Shown here: positions 17,059 through 25,969 of the stretch, one piece after another | Layout of the letters: every line of letters starts with the position of its first letter | How positions within the stretch are numbered: position 1 is the stretch's first letter | Assembly (NCBI GenBank): GCA_018608545.1 | Contig: JABAZI010000060.1 | Span: 45,793 to 99,042 of the forward strand | Direction: 5' to 3' | Origin: Polaribacter sp. | GTDB taxonomy: Bacteria; Bacteroidota; Bacteroidia; Flavobacteriales; Flavobacteriaceae | Length of the DNA: 53,250 nt | The notes under the pieces: generated by a model | What the model was told of the DNA's origin: nothing | Seen by the model: only the letters and a program-made list of their open reading frames with translations | The model's database searches: none | Translations under genes and position numbers: made by a program

Positions 17059-18048
17059 TTAGTTTCTTTTTCGTTTTCTGGTTCTTCTTCTTTTTGGTTT
17101 TTTCTTAAAAATCCTCAAAATACGAGCGAAAAACCCATTATTTTGTCTTTTATTATATTTTGGTAGCGAGCTATCTTTAATTTGTAATCCATTTTCGTTT
17201 TGTTCGGTATAGGAATCTTGGTGTTTATCGATTCTATATGATATTCCCAAGCTACTATAAAAACCTTTGGTTTTATCTTCTTGTAAAACTCTTCCAGAGA
17301 TATTAATTTGAAAATTATTACGAAATAAGTAGGCAATACCTATTCCATAATTTAAGCTTTCTTGTTGTTTATTAAAAATTTCTTGGTATTCGATGAAACC
17401 TGACCATCGATAACCGAAATTTTGTGTAGTTGAAATTACATAGTAGATTTCAGAGGAATTAGTCCCTATTTTATCATAAAAAACATTTGACACAATATTC
17501 AAATTATTGGTAAGATTATGTTGTAGTAATACACCTACTTTAGGTGACATACTATTCTTTTTATGAATAGTATCCAGAAAGTCTGTATGCATCCCTATAT
17601 ATAAACCTACCGATGGAATTAACCTTCTTTTATCAAAAGTATTTTGTTTTTTCCAGCTTCTAATTTCTTTGGTTGCATCTTTGTATACAGGCTCAAATAA
17701 TAAATATTTTGCGCCAAGTGTGAATTTACTCAATCCATCATTAAAATCATTGTCAATTGTTTCTCTTTGGTAGGTTAATTGGGTATTGATTTCTAGTTTT
17801 TCTAAAAAAAAACTTGTTCTAAAAAAGAGATCAAGTCCAAAAGTATGTGGTTTTAAAAAAGTAGGTTTAGTACTTGTATTTTTATAGAAAAAATCACTTT
17901 CAAACTGATAAACTCCGCTTCCAACGCTATAAGGGCTCTCAGAAAACCCTGGTTTATTGGAGTTTATAATATCAGTATATTGACTATACATAGTCGAAAA
18001 GACAAATAAAGAAAAGAAAAAACTAAGTTGTTGAATTCGGTTTTTCAT
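17059..18048 (-). CDS. Outer-membrane transporter-like beta-barrel protein (phenol-pathway MetA-like)
   Basis: 329 aa. Signal peptide about 1-22 (FSTMYSQ). The opening TDIINSNKPGFSESPYSVGSGVYQFES is the recognisable start of the transporter family first described with phenol-degradation genes (PF13557-like). Amphipathic strands follow to about residue 255 (for example NYGIGIAYLFRNNFQINISG). The last ~75 residues are basic (KKPKRRRTRKRKRN), an unusual tail for a barrel. Substrate unknown. First gene of a six-gene minus-strand run down to 12538, with a good promoter box upstream at 18082-18089. Confidence 0.75.
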   Translation of the reverse strand: MKNRIQQLSFFFSLFVFSTMYSQYTDIINSNKPGFSESPYSVGSGVYQFESDFFYKNTSTKPTFLKPHTFGLDLFFRTSFFLEKLEINTQLTYQRETIDNDFNDGLSKFTLGAKYLLFEPVYKDATKEIRSWKKQNTFDKRRLIPSVGLYIGMHTDFLDTIHKKNSMSPKVGVLLQHNLTNNLNIVSNVFYDKIGTNSSEIYYVISTTQNFGYRWSGFIEYQEIFNKQQESLNYGIGIAYLFRNNFQINISGRVLQEDKTKGFYSSLGISYRIDKHQDSYTEQNENGLQIKDSSLPKYNKRQNNGFFARILRIFKKKPKRRRTRKRKRN

Positions 18049-18081
18049 TTACCAAATATGATTTTAAATTTGTTTATTACA

Positions 18082-18089
18082 CAAACATA
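18082..18089 (-). promoter_or_regulatory. -7 box of the outer-membrane protein operon
   Basis: TATGTTTG on the minus strand, a perfect TAnnTTTG, 34 nt upstream of the ATG at 18048. No strong TTG -33 element is seen. Confidence 0.5.
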
Positions 18090-18182
18090 AAATAAAATTG
18101 CTGTTTTGGGACAGTATTGGATACTTTTTTAAGATTGTGAAATTTTTATAGATAGTTACTGCCTCAATTGCCGTCAAATTGT

Positions 18183-18190
18183 TATTTTTG
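18183..18190 (+). promoter_or_regulatory. -7 box of DUF4834-yfhO
   Basis: TATTTTTG, a perfect TAnnTTTG box. It covers a possible TTG start frame at 18179, which supports ATG 18215 as the true start of the DUF4834 gene (leader about 18 nt). Confidence 0.55.
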
Positions 18191-18214
18191 ATTGATTTTC
18201 TTACAACAACATCA

Positions 18215-18475
18215 ATGGGCTTACTAAAAACAATTTTTATTATTCTTCTTTTTTCTTATGCTTTTAAGTTTTTAGCAAGATTATTTGCGCCTTTATTATT
18301 AAAAAAAGCAGCGGAGTCAATGAAAAAGAAAGCTGAACAACAATTTCAAGGCAAACAGCAACAACATAAAAACACGGTGCCAGAAGGAGAAACTGTAATA
18401 GATACTCAACCAAGAACTAAACAAAAAAGTAAAAGTTCTGTTGGGGAGTATGTAGACTTTGAAGAAATAGATTGA
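18215..18475 (+). CDS. DUF4834 family small membrane protein
   Basis: 86 aa from ATG 18215. One N-terminal membrane helix with the family phrase GLLKTIFIILLFSYAFKFLA (first residues), then a basic segment KKAAESMKKKAEQQ and a Gln/Lys-rich cytoplasmic tail ending VGEYVDFEEID, which is typical of DUF4834. Function unknown. The same pairing with a YfhO-type protein is familiar in Flavobacteriia. An in-frame TTG at 18179 is rejected because it lies before the promoter box. Confidence 0.8.
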   Translation: MGLLKTIFIILLFSYAFKFLARLFAPLLLKKAAESMKKKAEQQFQGKQQQHKNTVPEGETVIDTQPRTKQKSKSSVGEYVDFEEID

Positions 18476-18509
18476 ATATTCATAAATAATATTTAATTTA
18501 AAAGCTGCA

Positions 18510-18533
18510 AAAAACACTCATAAAAACACTCAT
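18510..18533. repeat. Two perfect 12-bp tandem repeats before the yfhO start
   Basis: AAAAACACTCAT occurs twice in direct succession and ends directly against the TTG start codon at 18534. It is another duplication placed exactly at a translation start. Confidence 0.7.
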
Positions 18534-20969
18534 TTGAAAATCTCTACTAAATTAATTTCTTATGTATTCGCTTTGGCAATTTTTGTATTGGCCTCAGTCA
18601 TCTATTTTCACCCTATTTTAGAAGGCCAAAAACTACAGCAATCTGATATCACTCAATTCAGAGGCATGGTCAAAGAAATCAATGACTATAGATATGACAA
18701 AAATTCAGAACCCTATTGGACTGGAGCCTCTTTTAGCGGAATGCCATCGTATCAAATTAGTGCCTATTACCCCAATGATTTGGTAAGGGTTTTAGATCAA
18801 ACGCTTCGTTTTTTACCAAGGCCAGCTGATTATACATTTTTATATTTTTTAAGTTTTTTTGTATTAATGATGGCTTTAAAAGTTAATTGGAGGTTGGCAA
18901 TTCTTGGAGCATTATCCTTTGGGTTTTCAACCTATCTAATCATAATTTTTGGAGCAGGCCACAACGCAAAAGCTCATGCAATTGCTTATATGCCTTTGGT
19001 GTTGGCAGGAGTTCTCTGGGTTTTACAAAAACGGTATATTCTTGGATTTGTAATTACGAGCATTGCAATGACTTTAGAAATTTATACAAATCATCCTCAG
19101 ATGACTTACTATCTTGGGTTTTGTTTGTTAATTTTAGAGATTGTTGTGTTTACACATGCGGTAAAGTTTAAAACAATTCCTGATTTTATAAAACAAGGTA
19201 TTATAATAACAACTGCGGTTCTATTAGGAGTTGGTGCAAATTCACCTCGTTTAATGGCTATGAAAGAATACGCCGATCATAGCACAAGAGGTACATCTGA
19301 ACTAACAATTAATCCTGACGGTAGCAATAAGTTGGCCTCAAACGGTTTAGATAAATCTTACATTACAGAATATAGTTACGCAAAATTAGAAACCTTCAAT
19401 TTATTCATTCCACGTTTTATGGGGGGAGGAACTGTTGAAGAGTTGGATCAGGATTCTAATTTCTATAAATTAATAGAAGAAAAAGCGGGGAAAAAAGTAG
19501 CTGACCAGTACACGAAACAAGTATTGCTATATTGGGGGGACCAACCAATTGTTGAAGCTCCTGCTTATATTGGTTGTGTAATTTTCTTTTTATTTTTCTT
19601 GGGTATTTTTCTGGTAAAAGGAAGGATAAAACAATGGTTAGTAGCTGCTACTGTATTTTCCATTGTAATGAGTTGGGGTAAAAACTTTGATGTTTTAACC
19701 AATTTTTTTATTGATTATGTTCCGTTGTACAACAAATTTAGAGCAGTTTCTTCAATTCAGGTTATTGCAGAATTATGTGTTCCTGTATTAGCTGTCTTGG
19801 GATTGTCAGAACTTTTTTCATCCAATAGTTCTACTACTGATAAGTATCAGGCTTTAAAGAAAGCGTTGTATACTTTTGGAGGATTAGTTCTTGTGGGATT
19901 TTTCCTAGCTCATAGTTTTTCAACTTTTGAAGGTTTAAGGGATTCACAGTACAATCAATTACCAGGTTTAATAGACGCCGTGATTGCAGATAGGAAATCG
20001 ATGCTATTGCAAGATTCTTTTCGCTCTCTATTTTTAATATTTATTTCTGCAGTTGTTTTATATTTATTTTTGAAAAATAAAATAAAACAAGCTGGAGTTT
20101 CAGTGTTTTTAATCATTTTGGTATTATTTGATTTAATCTCAATTAACAAAAAATATGTAAATCAGGATGATTTTAAGTCCACAAAAAAAATTGAAATACC
20201 TTTCATTGCCTCAGAAGCAGATAAATTAATTTTAAAAGATAAAGCGCATTTTAGAGTTGGTAATTTTACAGTAAACCCAATGAATGATGGCAGTACTTCT
20301 TACTTCCATCAATCTATTGGAGGATATCATGCTGCAAAAATGATGCGTTATCAAGAGTTATATGATTATCAAATAGCAAAAAACAATCGAGAGGTTTTAA
20401 ACATGTTGAATACCAAGTATTTTATTATTGGTAATGAAAAAGGAGTAAAGAAAGCAAAGCTTAATGCTGATGCTAATGGAAATGCTTGGTTTGTAGAAAG
20501 GTTACAAGTTCTCGATTCTGCGAATGAGGCAATATTAGCATTAGACTCTATAAACACAAAGATCGTTGCTGTAATTGAAGCATCTTCTATAACGCATGCA
20601 TTAGGAACGTTTATTGGAGAAAAGTTGAAATCCTCATTCGACATTAATGCCAAACCTTCAATAGAACTTCTAAATTATAATGTAACTTCCTTAACGTATC
20701 TTTCAAAAACAGTAAAAGATCAATTTGCAGTTTTTTCTGAAATATACTATGAAGATGGATGGAACGCCTATGTCGACGGTAAACTCGTTCCTCACGATAG
20801 AGTAAACTATGTATTACGCGGGATGATTATTCCAAAGGGTGAACACACCATTGAATTTAAGTTTGAACCAAAAGTAATTCAACGAGGAAAAATTATTTCT
20901 TTATTTTCTTATCTTTTACTACTAGGATTCCCTTTAATATGGTTTTTTATTGGAAAAAATAAGAAATAA
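18534..20969 (+). CDS. YfhO family multi-spanning membrane protein
   Basis: 811 aa; TTG start, since the next in-frame ATG is at residue 45, after the first membrane segment. About 11-13 membrane helices are spread over residues 8-530 and 785-805, with a large extracytoplasmic region between ~530 and ~780. GAGHNAKAHAIAYMPLVLAG is a characteristic stretch of the family. YfhO proteins are related to lipid-linked-sugar glycosyltransferases (GT-C fold) and in Bacillus help glycosylate lipoteichoic acid. Here it likely glycosylates a surface or lipid acceptor. The stop codon abuts the AraC-type gene stop on the other strand. Confidence 0.85.
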   Translation: MKISTKLISYVFALAIFVLASVIYFHPILEGQKLQQSDITQFRGMVKEINDYRYDKNSEPYWTGASFSGMPSYQISAYYPNDLVRVLDQTLRFLPRPADYTFLYFLSFFVLMMALKVNWRLAILGALSFGFSTYLIIIFGAGHNAKAHAIAYMPLVLAGVLWVLQKRYILGFVITSIAMTLEIYTNHPQMTYYLGFCLLILEIVVFTHAVKFKTIPDFIKQGIIITTAVLLGVGANSPRLMAMKEYADHSTRGTSELTINPDGSNKLASNGLDKSYITEYSYAKLETFNLFIPRFMGGGTVEELDQDSNFYKLIEEKAGKKVADQYTKQVLLYWGDQPIVEAPAYIGCVIFFLFFLGIFLVKGRIKQWLVAATVFSIVMSWGKNFDVLTNFFIDYVPLYNKFRAVSSIQVIAELCVPVLAVLGLSELFSSNSSTTDKYQALKKALYTFGGLVLVGFFLAHSFSTFEGLRDSQYNQLPGLIDAVIADRKSMLLQDSFRSLFLIFISAVVLYLFLKNKIKQAGVSVFLIILVLFDLISINKKYVNQDDFKSTKKIEIPFIASEADKLILKDKAHFRVGNFTVNPMNDGSTSYFHQSIGGYHAAKMMRYQELYDYQIAKNNREVLNMLNTKYFIIGNEKGVKKAKLNADANGNAWFVERLQVLDSANEAILALDSINTKIVAVIEASSITHALGTFIGEKLKSSFDINAKPSIELLNYNVTSLTYLSKTVKDQFAVFSEIYYEDGWNAYVDGKLVPHDRVNYVLRGMIIPKGEHTIEFKFEPKVIQRGKIISLFSYLLLLGFPLIWFFIGKNKK

Positions 20970-22667
20970 TTATTTTCCACTTTTTTCTAATTTTTTAACA
21001 AATTCGGAGGGTGTTATTCCTTTGTGTTTTTTAAAAGCTCTTGTAAAAGCAGAAGCATTGGTGTACCCAATTAATTGACCAATATATTCTATGGTATATT
21101 TTCTATAATTTTTGTCTTGCTCTAACTTTTTAACAATATATTTAATTCTAAGTGATGTATAGTATTGTTTAAAAGTTTTACCTTTTATTTTGTTGATTGT
21201 TTGAGATACATAAGATGTGTTTGTGTTTAGATTTTTCGCAAACTTATTTAGATTGAATGATGACTTAAGATAACTGTCTGAATTTTCTAGCTCATTTAAA
21301 CCCTCTAAAATTTTCTTTTCTAATTTAGAATTTATAGAGTAAGGCTTCTTTTGAAATGTTAGATCCTTCTTTTTTTTAGTTGCAATTTGATTGTGTTTTA
21401 TTATTTTATTTTTCCTGTATAGGTTGTTTATTAAAATCATGAATATTGCCATAGCAAAGGCAAAGTAAACGTATACTATATCTAAATCGTTTTTATTTTC
21501 AATAACAATCTTATTTTTCTCCTGTTCAATTTTTTGAATTTCATGGAGATGAAGAGCTTCACTTATTTCTCCTATACTTTTTGCTGAAAATTTAATTTCT
21601 TTTATTGTTAATTTTGAATATTTAGCAGCGCTATCTAGTTGTTTCTTATCATAATATAGATCGGCTATAATTTCAAACATTTCAGCTGATTTTTCTCTTG
21701 AGCCTCCTATCTTTTTACCGTAATACAGTGTTGAATCATTGTTCTTTATATTATAAAATGAAATCGCTTTTAAGTAATTTACATCTTTTTCAATATTTAA
21801 ATGTTTAGCTCTGGAATCCCATTTTCTCAATAGTTGTAATGCTCTGTGATATTTTTTTTTCGCAATGAATACTTCCGCTTCTCTCAAATCATAGAGAGCC
21901 TCCGAATCTTTTTGTAAAGGTTTTAAGGTTTTTGCAACATTATACGCTTTTCTAAAATAGAAACCTGCAGAATCTAATTCAATACTAAATTGACAGCAGC
22001 TAGATTTTAAATAAGATTCTCCAATCATATTTAAAATATTTATTTTATTTTTTTTTAAGAAATATTCACTCTGATCAGGATTTATGTAAAAATTATTCTG
22101 TTTTAGATTTTTAGATGATTTAATAAATTTTGGTAATAATTTCTTTAAAGTGTTTCTGCTTTCTTTGTATTTCCCCTTTATATCATATAAACTAGCTATT
22201 TGTTGATATACTGAAAGAATATCTACTTGAAACAAAGCAACTAAATCTTTATTACTTTCAATTAGTTGTTTTCTTTTCAAAACAACATCATATGCTTCTG
22301 AATATTTATTTTGTTTTTTATAAATCCAAAAAAGTCTAGCTAAAGCATTTGATTTATTTAAATAATGGCATTTATTATTTTTCTGTGATCTTTTTAAAAT
22401 AGATAAAGTTATATTTTCAGCAATCGTTAATTCTCCTTTTTGACAATATGCTTTAGCTTCAAAGTTTTTAGCACGTATTTTAATGCACTCATTTTTAGAG
22501 CCTTTTAATTTATTGCTATAGAATAAAAGACTATCGCTATTTATTTGACTAAATTTCCATAGTTTTTTTAAGTATAAACTTTCTTCTGGTAGCTTTTGTC
22601 CCAAAGCTGGCATATTGATTATAAATAATACGAGTAGAGATAGATGCCTTATTTTATTATGTAACAT
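20970..22667 (-). CDS. TPR-containing membrane AraC-family regulator
   Basis: 565 aa. N-terminal signal-like helix (about 9-23, ending PALGQ), then TPR-like helical repeats to ~380, one membrane helix (about 393-415), a basic cytoplasmic linker, and a C-terminal AraC DNA-binding domain (~465-560) with NTSYVSQTINKIKGKTFKQY, YTSLRIKYIV, IGYTNASAFTRAFKKHKG and TPSEFVKK. This architecture is a one-component sensor: periplasmic TPR part, membrane, cytoplasmic HTH. It lies between yfhO and the glycan operon, so it may regulate one of them. The DNA target and signal are unknown. No perfect TAnnTTTG box is seen upstream; CAAAGTAA at 22708 (minus TTACTTTG) matches 7 of 8. Confidence 0.85.
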   Translation of the reverse strand: MLHNKIRHLSLLVLFIINMPALGQKLPEESLYLKKLWKFSQINSDSLLFYSNKLKGSKNECIKIRAKNFEAKAYCQKGELTIAENITLSILKRSQKNNKCHYLNKSNALARLFWIYKKQNKYSEAYDVVLKRKQLIESNKDLVALFQVDILSVYQQIASLYDIKGKYKESRNTLKKLLPKFIKSSKNLKQNNFYINPDQSEYFLKKNKINILNMIGESYLKSSCCQFSIELDSAGFYFRKAYNVAKTLKPLQKDSEALYDLREAEVFIAKKKYHRALQLLRKWDSRAKHLNIEKDVNYLKAISFYNIKNNDSTLYYGKKIGGSREKSAEMFEIIADLYYDKKQLDSAAKYSKLTIKEIKFSAKSIGEISEALHLHEIQKIEQEKNKIVIENKNDLDIVYVYFAFAMAIFMILINNLYRKNKIIKHNQIATKKKKDLTFQKKPYSINSKLEKKILEGLNELENSDSYLKSSFNLNKFAKNLNTNTSYVSQTINKIKGKTFKQYYTSLRIKYIVKKLEQDKNYRKYTIEYIGQLIGYTNASAFTRAFKKHKGITPSEFVKKLEKSGK

Positions 22668-22892
22668 TAATTTTCTTCAATTGTTTGCTATCTAGATCAA
22701 TTATAAACAAAGTAATTCTAAAAAAAAAATTTGATTCTAATTTTTTTTTTAGTAAATGTGCTTTTTATAAAAAGAGTAACCTTTTTTTTGTAGCATTCGA
22801 AATAAATCCCTAAATTGACATATGTTGATTTTGTTTTTTATATTGAAGCAAATCGCATTTCGATAAATTTTGCTAAGTTAGAGAGAGAGAAG

Positions 22893-22925
22893 AGAGAGGG
22901 TATATATACTCTCTCTTTTTTTTTT
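22893..22925 (+). terminator. Strong rho-independent terminator-like hairpin with T10
   Basis: A continuous stem, AGAGAGGGTATA paired with TATACTCTCTCT (one or two G-U pairs), followed by ten Ts. There is no + strand gene upstream: yfhO ends at 20969 and the region between is the AraC gene on the other strand. It therefore ends either an unseen small RNA or a leader that starts at the promoter just upstream. Confidence 0.6.
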
Positions 22926-22942
22926 ATAATGTTTTTAAAACA

Positions 22943-22972
22943 TTGTTTTTCTCATATATTTTAGTAATTTTA
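22943..22972 (+). promoter_or_regulatory. Candidate promoter of the methyltransferase/glycosyltransferase operon
   Basis: TTG (22943-22945), 19 nt, then TAATTTTA (22965-22972), one base off TAnnTTTG. It would start RNA near 22979, giving an almost leaderless message for the frame opening at 22989-22995. Confidence 0.45.
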
Positions 22973-22994
22973 CTTGAATTATAAATAAATAATA

Positions 22995-23519
22995 CTGTAC
23001 AAAAAAATCCCGCACAAAAGATACCAACAAACACTTACTTTTTTAAAAAAAGTGTTACCAAGTCCAGCAACAGTTTTAGATTTAGGAGTAAGAAATCCTT
23101 TTTCAGTAATTATGGAGGAAAATGGATATACTGTTATTAATACATTAGGAGAGGATTTAGATCTACTGCCAGAAATTGTAAAAAAGTATACTGTAGATGC
23201 TGTTACAGCATTTGAAATTTTCGAACATCTATTAGCTCCTTTCAACGTCTTAAGAAAAATTGAATCCACAAAGCTGATTGCTACAGTTCCATTAAATTTA
23301 TGGTTTGCTAAAGCCTACAGAAGTAAAACAGACCCTTGGGATAGACATTATCATGAATTTGAAGACTGGCAATTTGATTGGTTATTAGAAAAAGCAAGTT
23401 GGGAAATTAAAGAATCTGAAAAATGGATGAGCCCAACTAATAATATTGGTTTTAGACCTATTTTAAGAACATTTACTCCAAGATATTATGCAGTTTATGC
23501 AGAAAAAAAGAAGGTATGA
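22995..23519 (+). CDS. Class I SAM-dependent methyltransferase
   Basis: About 174 aa if read from CTG 22995; the first conventional start in frame is GTG 23052, which would begin directly at the SAM-binding motif. The open frame from 22989 (LYKKIPHKRYQQTLTFLKKV) looks like a real N-terminal helix of this family, so the start is probably non-standard (CTG or ATA) or has been lost. Motif I is ATVLDLGVRNPFS, followed by VDAVTAFEIFEHL and later IATVPLNLW. The C-terminus ENDS ...RTFTPRYYAVYAEK. The stop overlaps the next ATG (ATGA). Probably methylates a sugar or lipid-linked precursor in the glycan operon. Confidence 0.75.
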   Translation: MYKKIPHKRYQQTLTFLKKVLPSPATVLDLGVRNPFSVIMEENGYTVINTLGEDLDLLPEIVKKYTVDAVTAFEIFEHLLAPFNVLRKIESTKLIATVPLNLWFAKAYRSKTDPWDRHYHEFEDWQFDWLLEKASWEIKESEKWMSPTNNIGFRPILRTFTPRYYAVYAEKKKV

Positions 23520-24706
23520 GAATAGGAATGATTTTAGACGCCGTATTCCCTCCAGATCCCAGAGTTGAAAACGAGGCAATTTCTCTCATTGAGGCAGGTC
23601 ATGTAGTTTTCCTTTTTTGTTTGCATTATGGGAACCAAAAGCAATGTGAGATTATAAATGGTATTCATGTAAAACGATATGTATCAAATAAAATAGAATA
23701 CAAATTGTCTGCTTTGGCCTATACCATTCCCTTGTATACTGTTTTTATGAAACGTAAAATTATAAATTTTATAAAAATAAATACCATTGAAGCGTTACAC
23801 ATACACGATATACGTATCGCTCAATCAGTCTTTAATGCCAATAAAAAATACAATTTACCATTTGTTTTAGATTTACATGAAAATAGACCTGAGATTATGA
23901 AGTTTTATCCTCATGTAACAAAGTTTCCAGGTAAATATTTAATATCCTCTAAAAAATGGAAAAACAAAGAAGCAGAATTTATAATCAAATCAACCAAAGT
24001 TATAGTAGTCACCTCAGAATCAAAAGATGAGATTTTAAAAAGGGTAGATGTTAAAGCAAATAAAATTATTGAAGTTCCTAATTCTGTTAGAGAAATTTTT
24101 TATAAAAATACAAAACCTTTGACAAAAATTACACATCAATATTCCGGTAAATTTGTTTTATTATACATTGGAGATACAGGAATTAGGAGAGGTTTGAAAA
24201 CGGCTATAAAGTCAATTAAATTAATTAAGAACCAAATTAAAAATATAAAATTAGTTATCGTTGGAAAGAACTCATCAGATCCTATTTTAAAAAAAATAGT
24301 CAAAGATTTACAAATTGAATCTTGTGTAGATTTTTTGGGGTGGAAAGATCAAAGCCTATTTCAGTCTTATATTTTATCTAGTGATATATGTATTTCTCCC
24401 CTGCAAAGGAATTTACATCACGATACAACCTATGCAAACAAAATCTTCCAATATATGAGTCTCGGAAAACCCCTTTTAGTGAGTGACGCCATTGCTCAAA
24501 AAAAATTAGTAGAGAAAAATAATACAGGTTTGGTTCATAAAGAAAAAGATGCTCAAGATTTTTCTGAGAAAGTGTTAACACTCTACAATAATGAAGAATT
24601 AAGAAATGAGTTAGGAAGAAATGGGAAAGAGTTTATAGAAAATACGTTTTCTTGGGAACAAACCTCAAAAAAACTAGTACATTTATACGATAATTTAAAC
24701 TCTTGA
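23516..24706 (+). CDS. GT4 family glycosyltransferase
   Basis: 396 aa. GT-B fold: N-terminal MRIGMILDAVFPPDPRVENEA with the donor/acceptor Rossmann half, and a C-terminal half with VLLYIGDTGIRRGLKTAI and the GT4 donor site region ISPLQRNLHHDTTYANKIFQ, GKPLLVSDA. It transfers a sugar from a nucleotide sugar to a growing surface glycan at the inner membrane face. It overlaps the methyltransferase by 4 nt (ATGA) and the next glycosyltransferase by 4 nt (TTGA). Sugar specificity cannot be predicted. Confidence 0.9.
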   Translation: MRIGMILDAVFPPDPRVENEAISLIEAGHVVFLFCLHYGNQKQCEIINGIHVKRYVSNKIEYKLSALAYTIPLYTVFMKRKIINFIKINTIEALHIHDIRIAQSVFNANKKYNLPFVLDLHENRPEIMKFYPHVTKFPGKYLISSKKWKNKEAEFIIKSTKVIVVTSESKDEILKRVDVKANKIIEVPNSVREIFYKNTKPLTKITHQYSGKFVLLYIGDTGIRRGLKTAIKSIKLIKNQIKNIKLVIVGKNSSDPILKKIVKDLQIESCVDFLGWKDQSLFQSYILSSDICISPLQRNLHHDTTYANKIFQYMSLGKPLLVSDAIAQKKLVEKNNTGLVHKEKDAQDFSEKVLTLYNNEELRNELGRNGKEFIENTFSWEQTSKKLVHLYDNLNS

Positions 24707-25968
24707 AAGTATTAATCATTACATATTACTGGCCACCAGCAGGAGGTTCTGGTGTACAGCGCTGGTTAAAGTTTGTAAAGTATTTACAAGGCTTTAATAT
24801 ACAACCCATTGTTTATACGATAAGCAATCCGCGATACCTAACGATAGATGATAGTTTATTAAATGAAATTCCTGAGAATATTGAAGTATTAAAACATCCT
24901 ATCTGGGAGCCAACAGATTTACTGTTTTGGAAGAAAAATTTGCAACAAAATTCTGGAATTTCTAATACGTCTAAAAGTAGTTTTTTATCTTTTATTAGGG
25001 GGAATTTTTTTATTCCAGATCCAAAACTATTTTGGATAAAACCTTCCGTAAAATACCTTCAAAAATATTTAAATAAAAATGATGTGGATGTAATTATTTC
25101 TACGGGTCCACCACACAGTATGCATTTAATTGCAGAAAAACTTCATCAAAAAAATGATGTAAAATGGCTCGCTGATTTCAGAGATCCATGGTCCGATATC
25201 TATTATAATAAAGATTTTAAGGAGTTTTCATTTGTAAAGAATAGAAATAAAAAACTAGAAGAATCTGTTTTGAAAAAGGCAGATTGCGTTTTAACAGTGA
25301 GTAATGCATTGAAAAAAGAATTTTCAAAATATGCAAATAGAGTAGAAGTCGTAACCAATGGTTTTGATGATGATTTTTTGGAACCTACAAAGGTGCTTTT
25401 AGACGAAAAGTTTACAATTTCCTACATTGGTTTGTTGCCAAAACAAAGTAATCCTGAAAATTTATTTAGGGTTTTACAGGTGCTTTGTTCGCAGCACAAA
25501 GACTTTGAAAAAGAATTACAATTGAATTTTATTGGCGATATTTCTGATGAAGTAAAAACAGCAGTTTTCAACAATAAATTAGAAGAGAATACTCGTTTTA
25601 TCAATTATGTAAATCATGCCAAAGCTATTGAATATCAACGAAAAGCACAAGTTCTATTGTTATTGATTCCAAACGTTAAAAAGTGTAAGGGAATTTTAAC
25701 TGGAAAATTATTCGAGTATTTAATTGCTAACAGACCCATACTAGCAATTGGTCCTGAAGATGGTGATCTAGCTGATGTTATTGAGGATACAAATGCTGGT
25801 GTAATTGTTGATTTTGATAATAATGATAAATTATCATCTGAAATATTAAAATTATACCACCAATATAAAAAAGGGAATTTAGAGGTGGACTCTAAAAATA
25901 CAAACAAATATCACCGAAAAGAATTAACTAAAAAAGTAGCGTTTATCATTAATAGCTTACATTCGTAA
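24703..25968 (+). CDS. GT4 family glycosyltransferase
   Basis: 421 aa. TTG start overlapping the previous stop (TTGA), with MKVLIITYYWPPAGGSGVQR as a typical GT4 opening. Conserved pieces are ISTGPPHSMHLIAEKL, KWLADFRDPW, VLTVSNALKKEF and in the C-terminal half KLFEYLIANRPILAIGPEDGD, the donor-binding segment. Part of the overlapping glycan operon, so it likely adds another sugar of the same chain. The acceptor is unknown. Confidence 0.9.
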   Translation: MKVLIITYYWPPAGGSGVQRWLKFVKYLQGFNIQPIVYTISNPRYLTIDDSLLNEIPENIEVLKHPIWEPTDLLFWKKNLQQNSGISNTSKSSFLSFIRGNFFIPDPKLFWIKPSVKYLQKYLNKNDVDVIISTGPPHSMHLIAEKLHQKNDVKWLADFRDPWSDIYYNKDFKEFSFVKNRNKKLEESVLKKADCVLTVSNALKKEFSKYANRVEVVTNGFDDDFLEPTKVLLDEKFTISYIGLLPKQSNPENLFRVLQVLCSQHKDFEKELQLNFIGDISDEVKTAVFNNKLEENTRFINYVNHAKAIEYQRKAQVLLLLIPNVKKCKGILTGKLFEYLIANRPILAIGPEDGDLADVIEDTNAGVIVDFDNNDKLSSEILKLYHQYKKGNLEVDSKNTNKYHRKELTKKVAFIINSLHS

Positions 25969-25969
25969 T

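Larger units (their letters stand above)
22668..22988. other. 321-nt regulatory region upstream of the glycan operon
   Basis: No gene is seen. It contains two promoter-like pairs, 22843-22872 (TTG, 19 nt, AAATTTTG) and 22943-22972 (TTG, 19 nt, TAATTTTA), and between them a strong terminator-like hairpin at 22893-22925. An AATGTTTT/AAAACATT palindrome lies at about 22928-22944. Together this suggests a short terminated leader RNA or an attenuator before the methyltransferase gene. Confidence 0.5.

Noticed and set aside
18887..19171. 94-aa plus-strand frame within yfhO
   Set aside because: Overlaps the yfhO coding frame, which shows strong family patterns; alternative frame has none.
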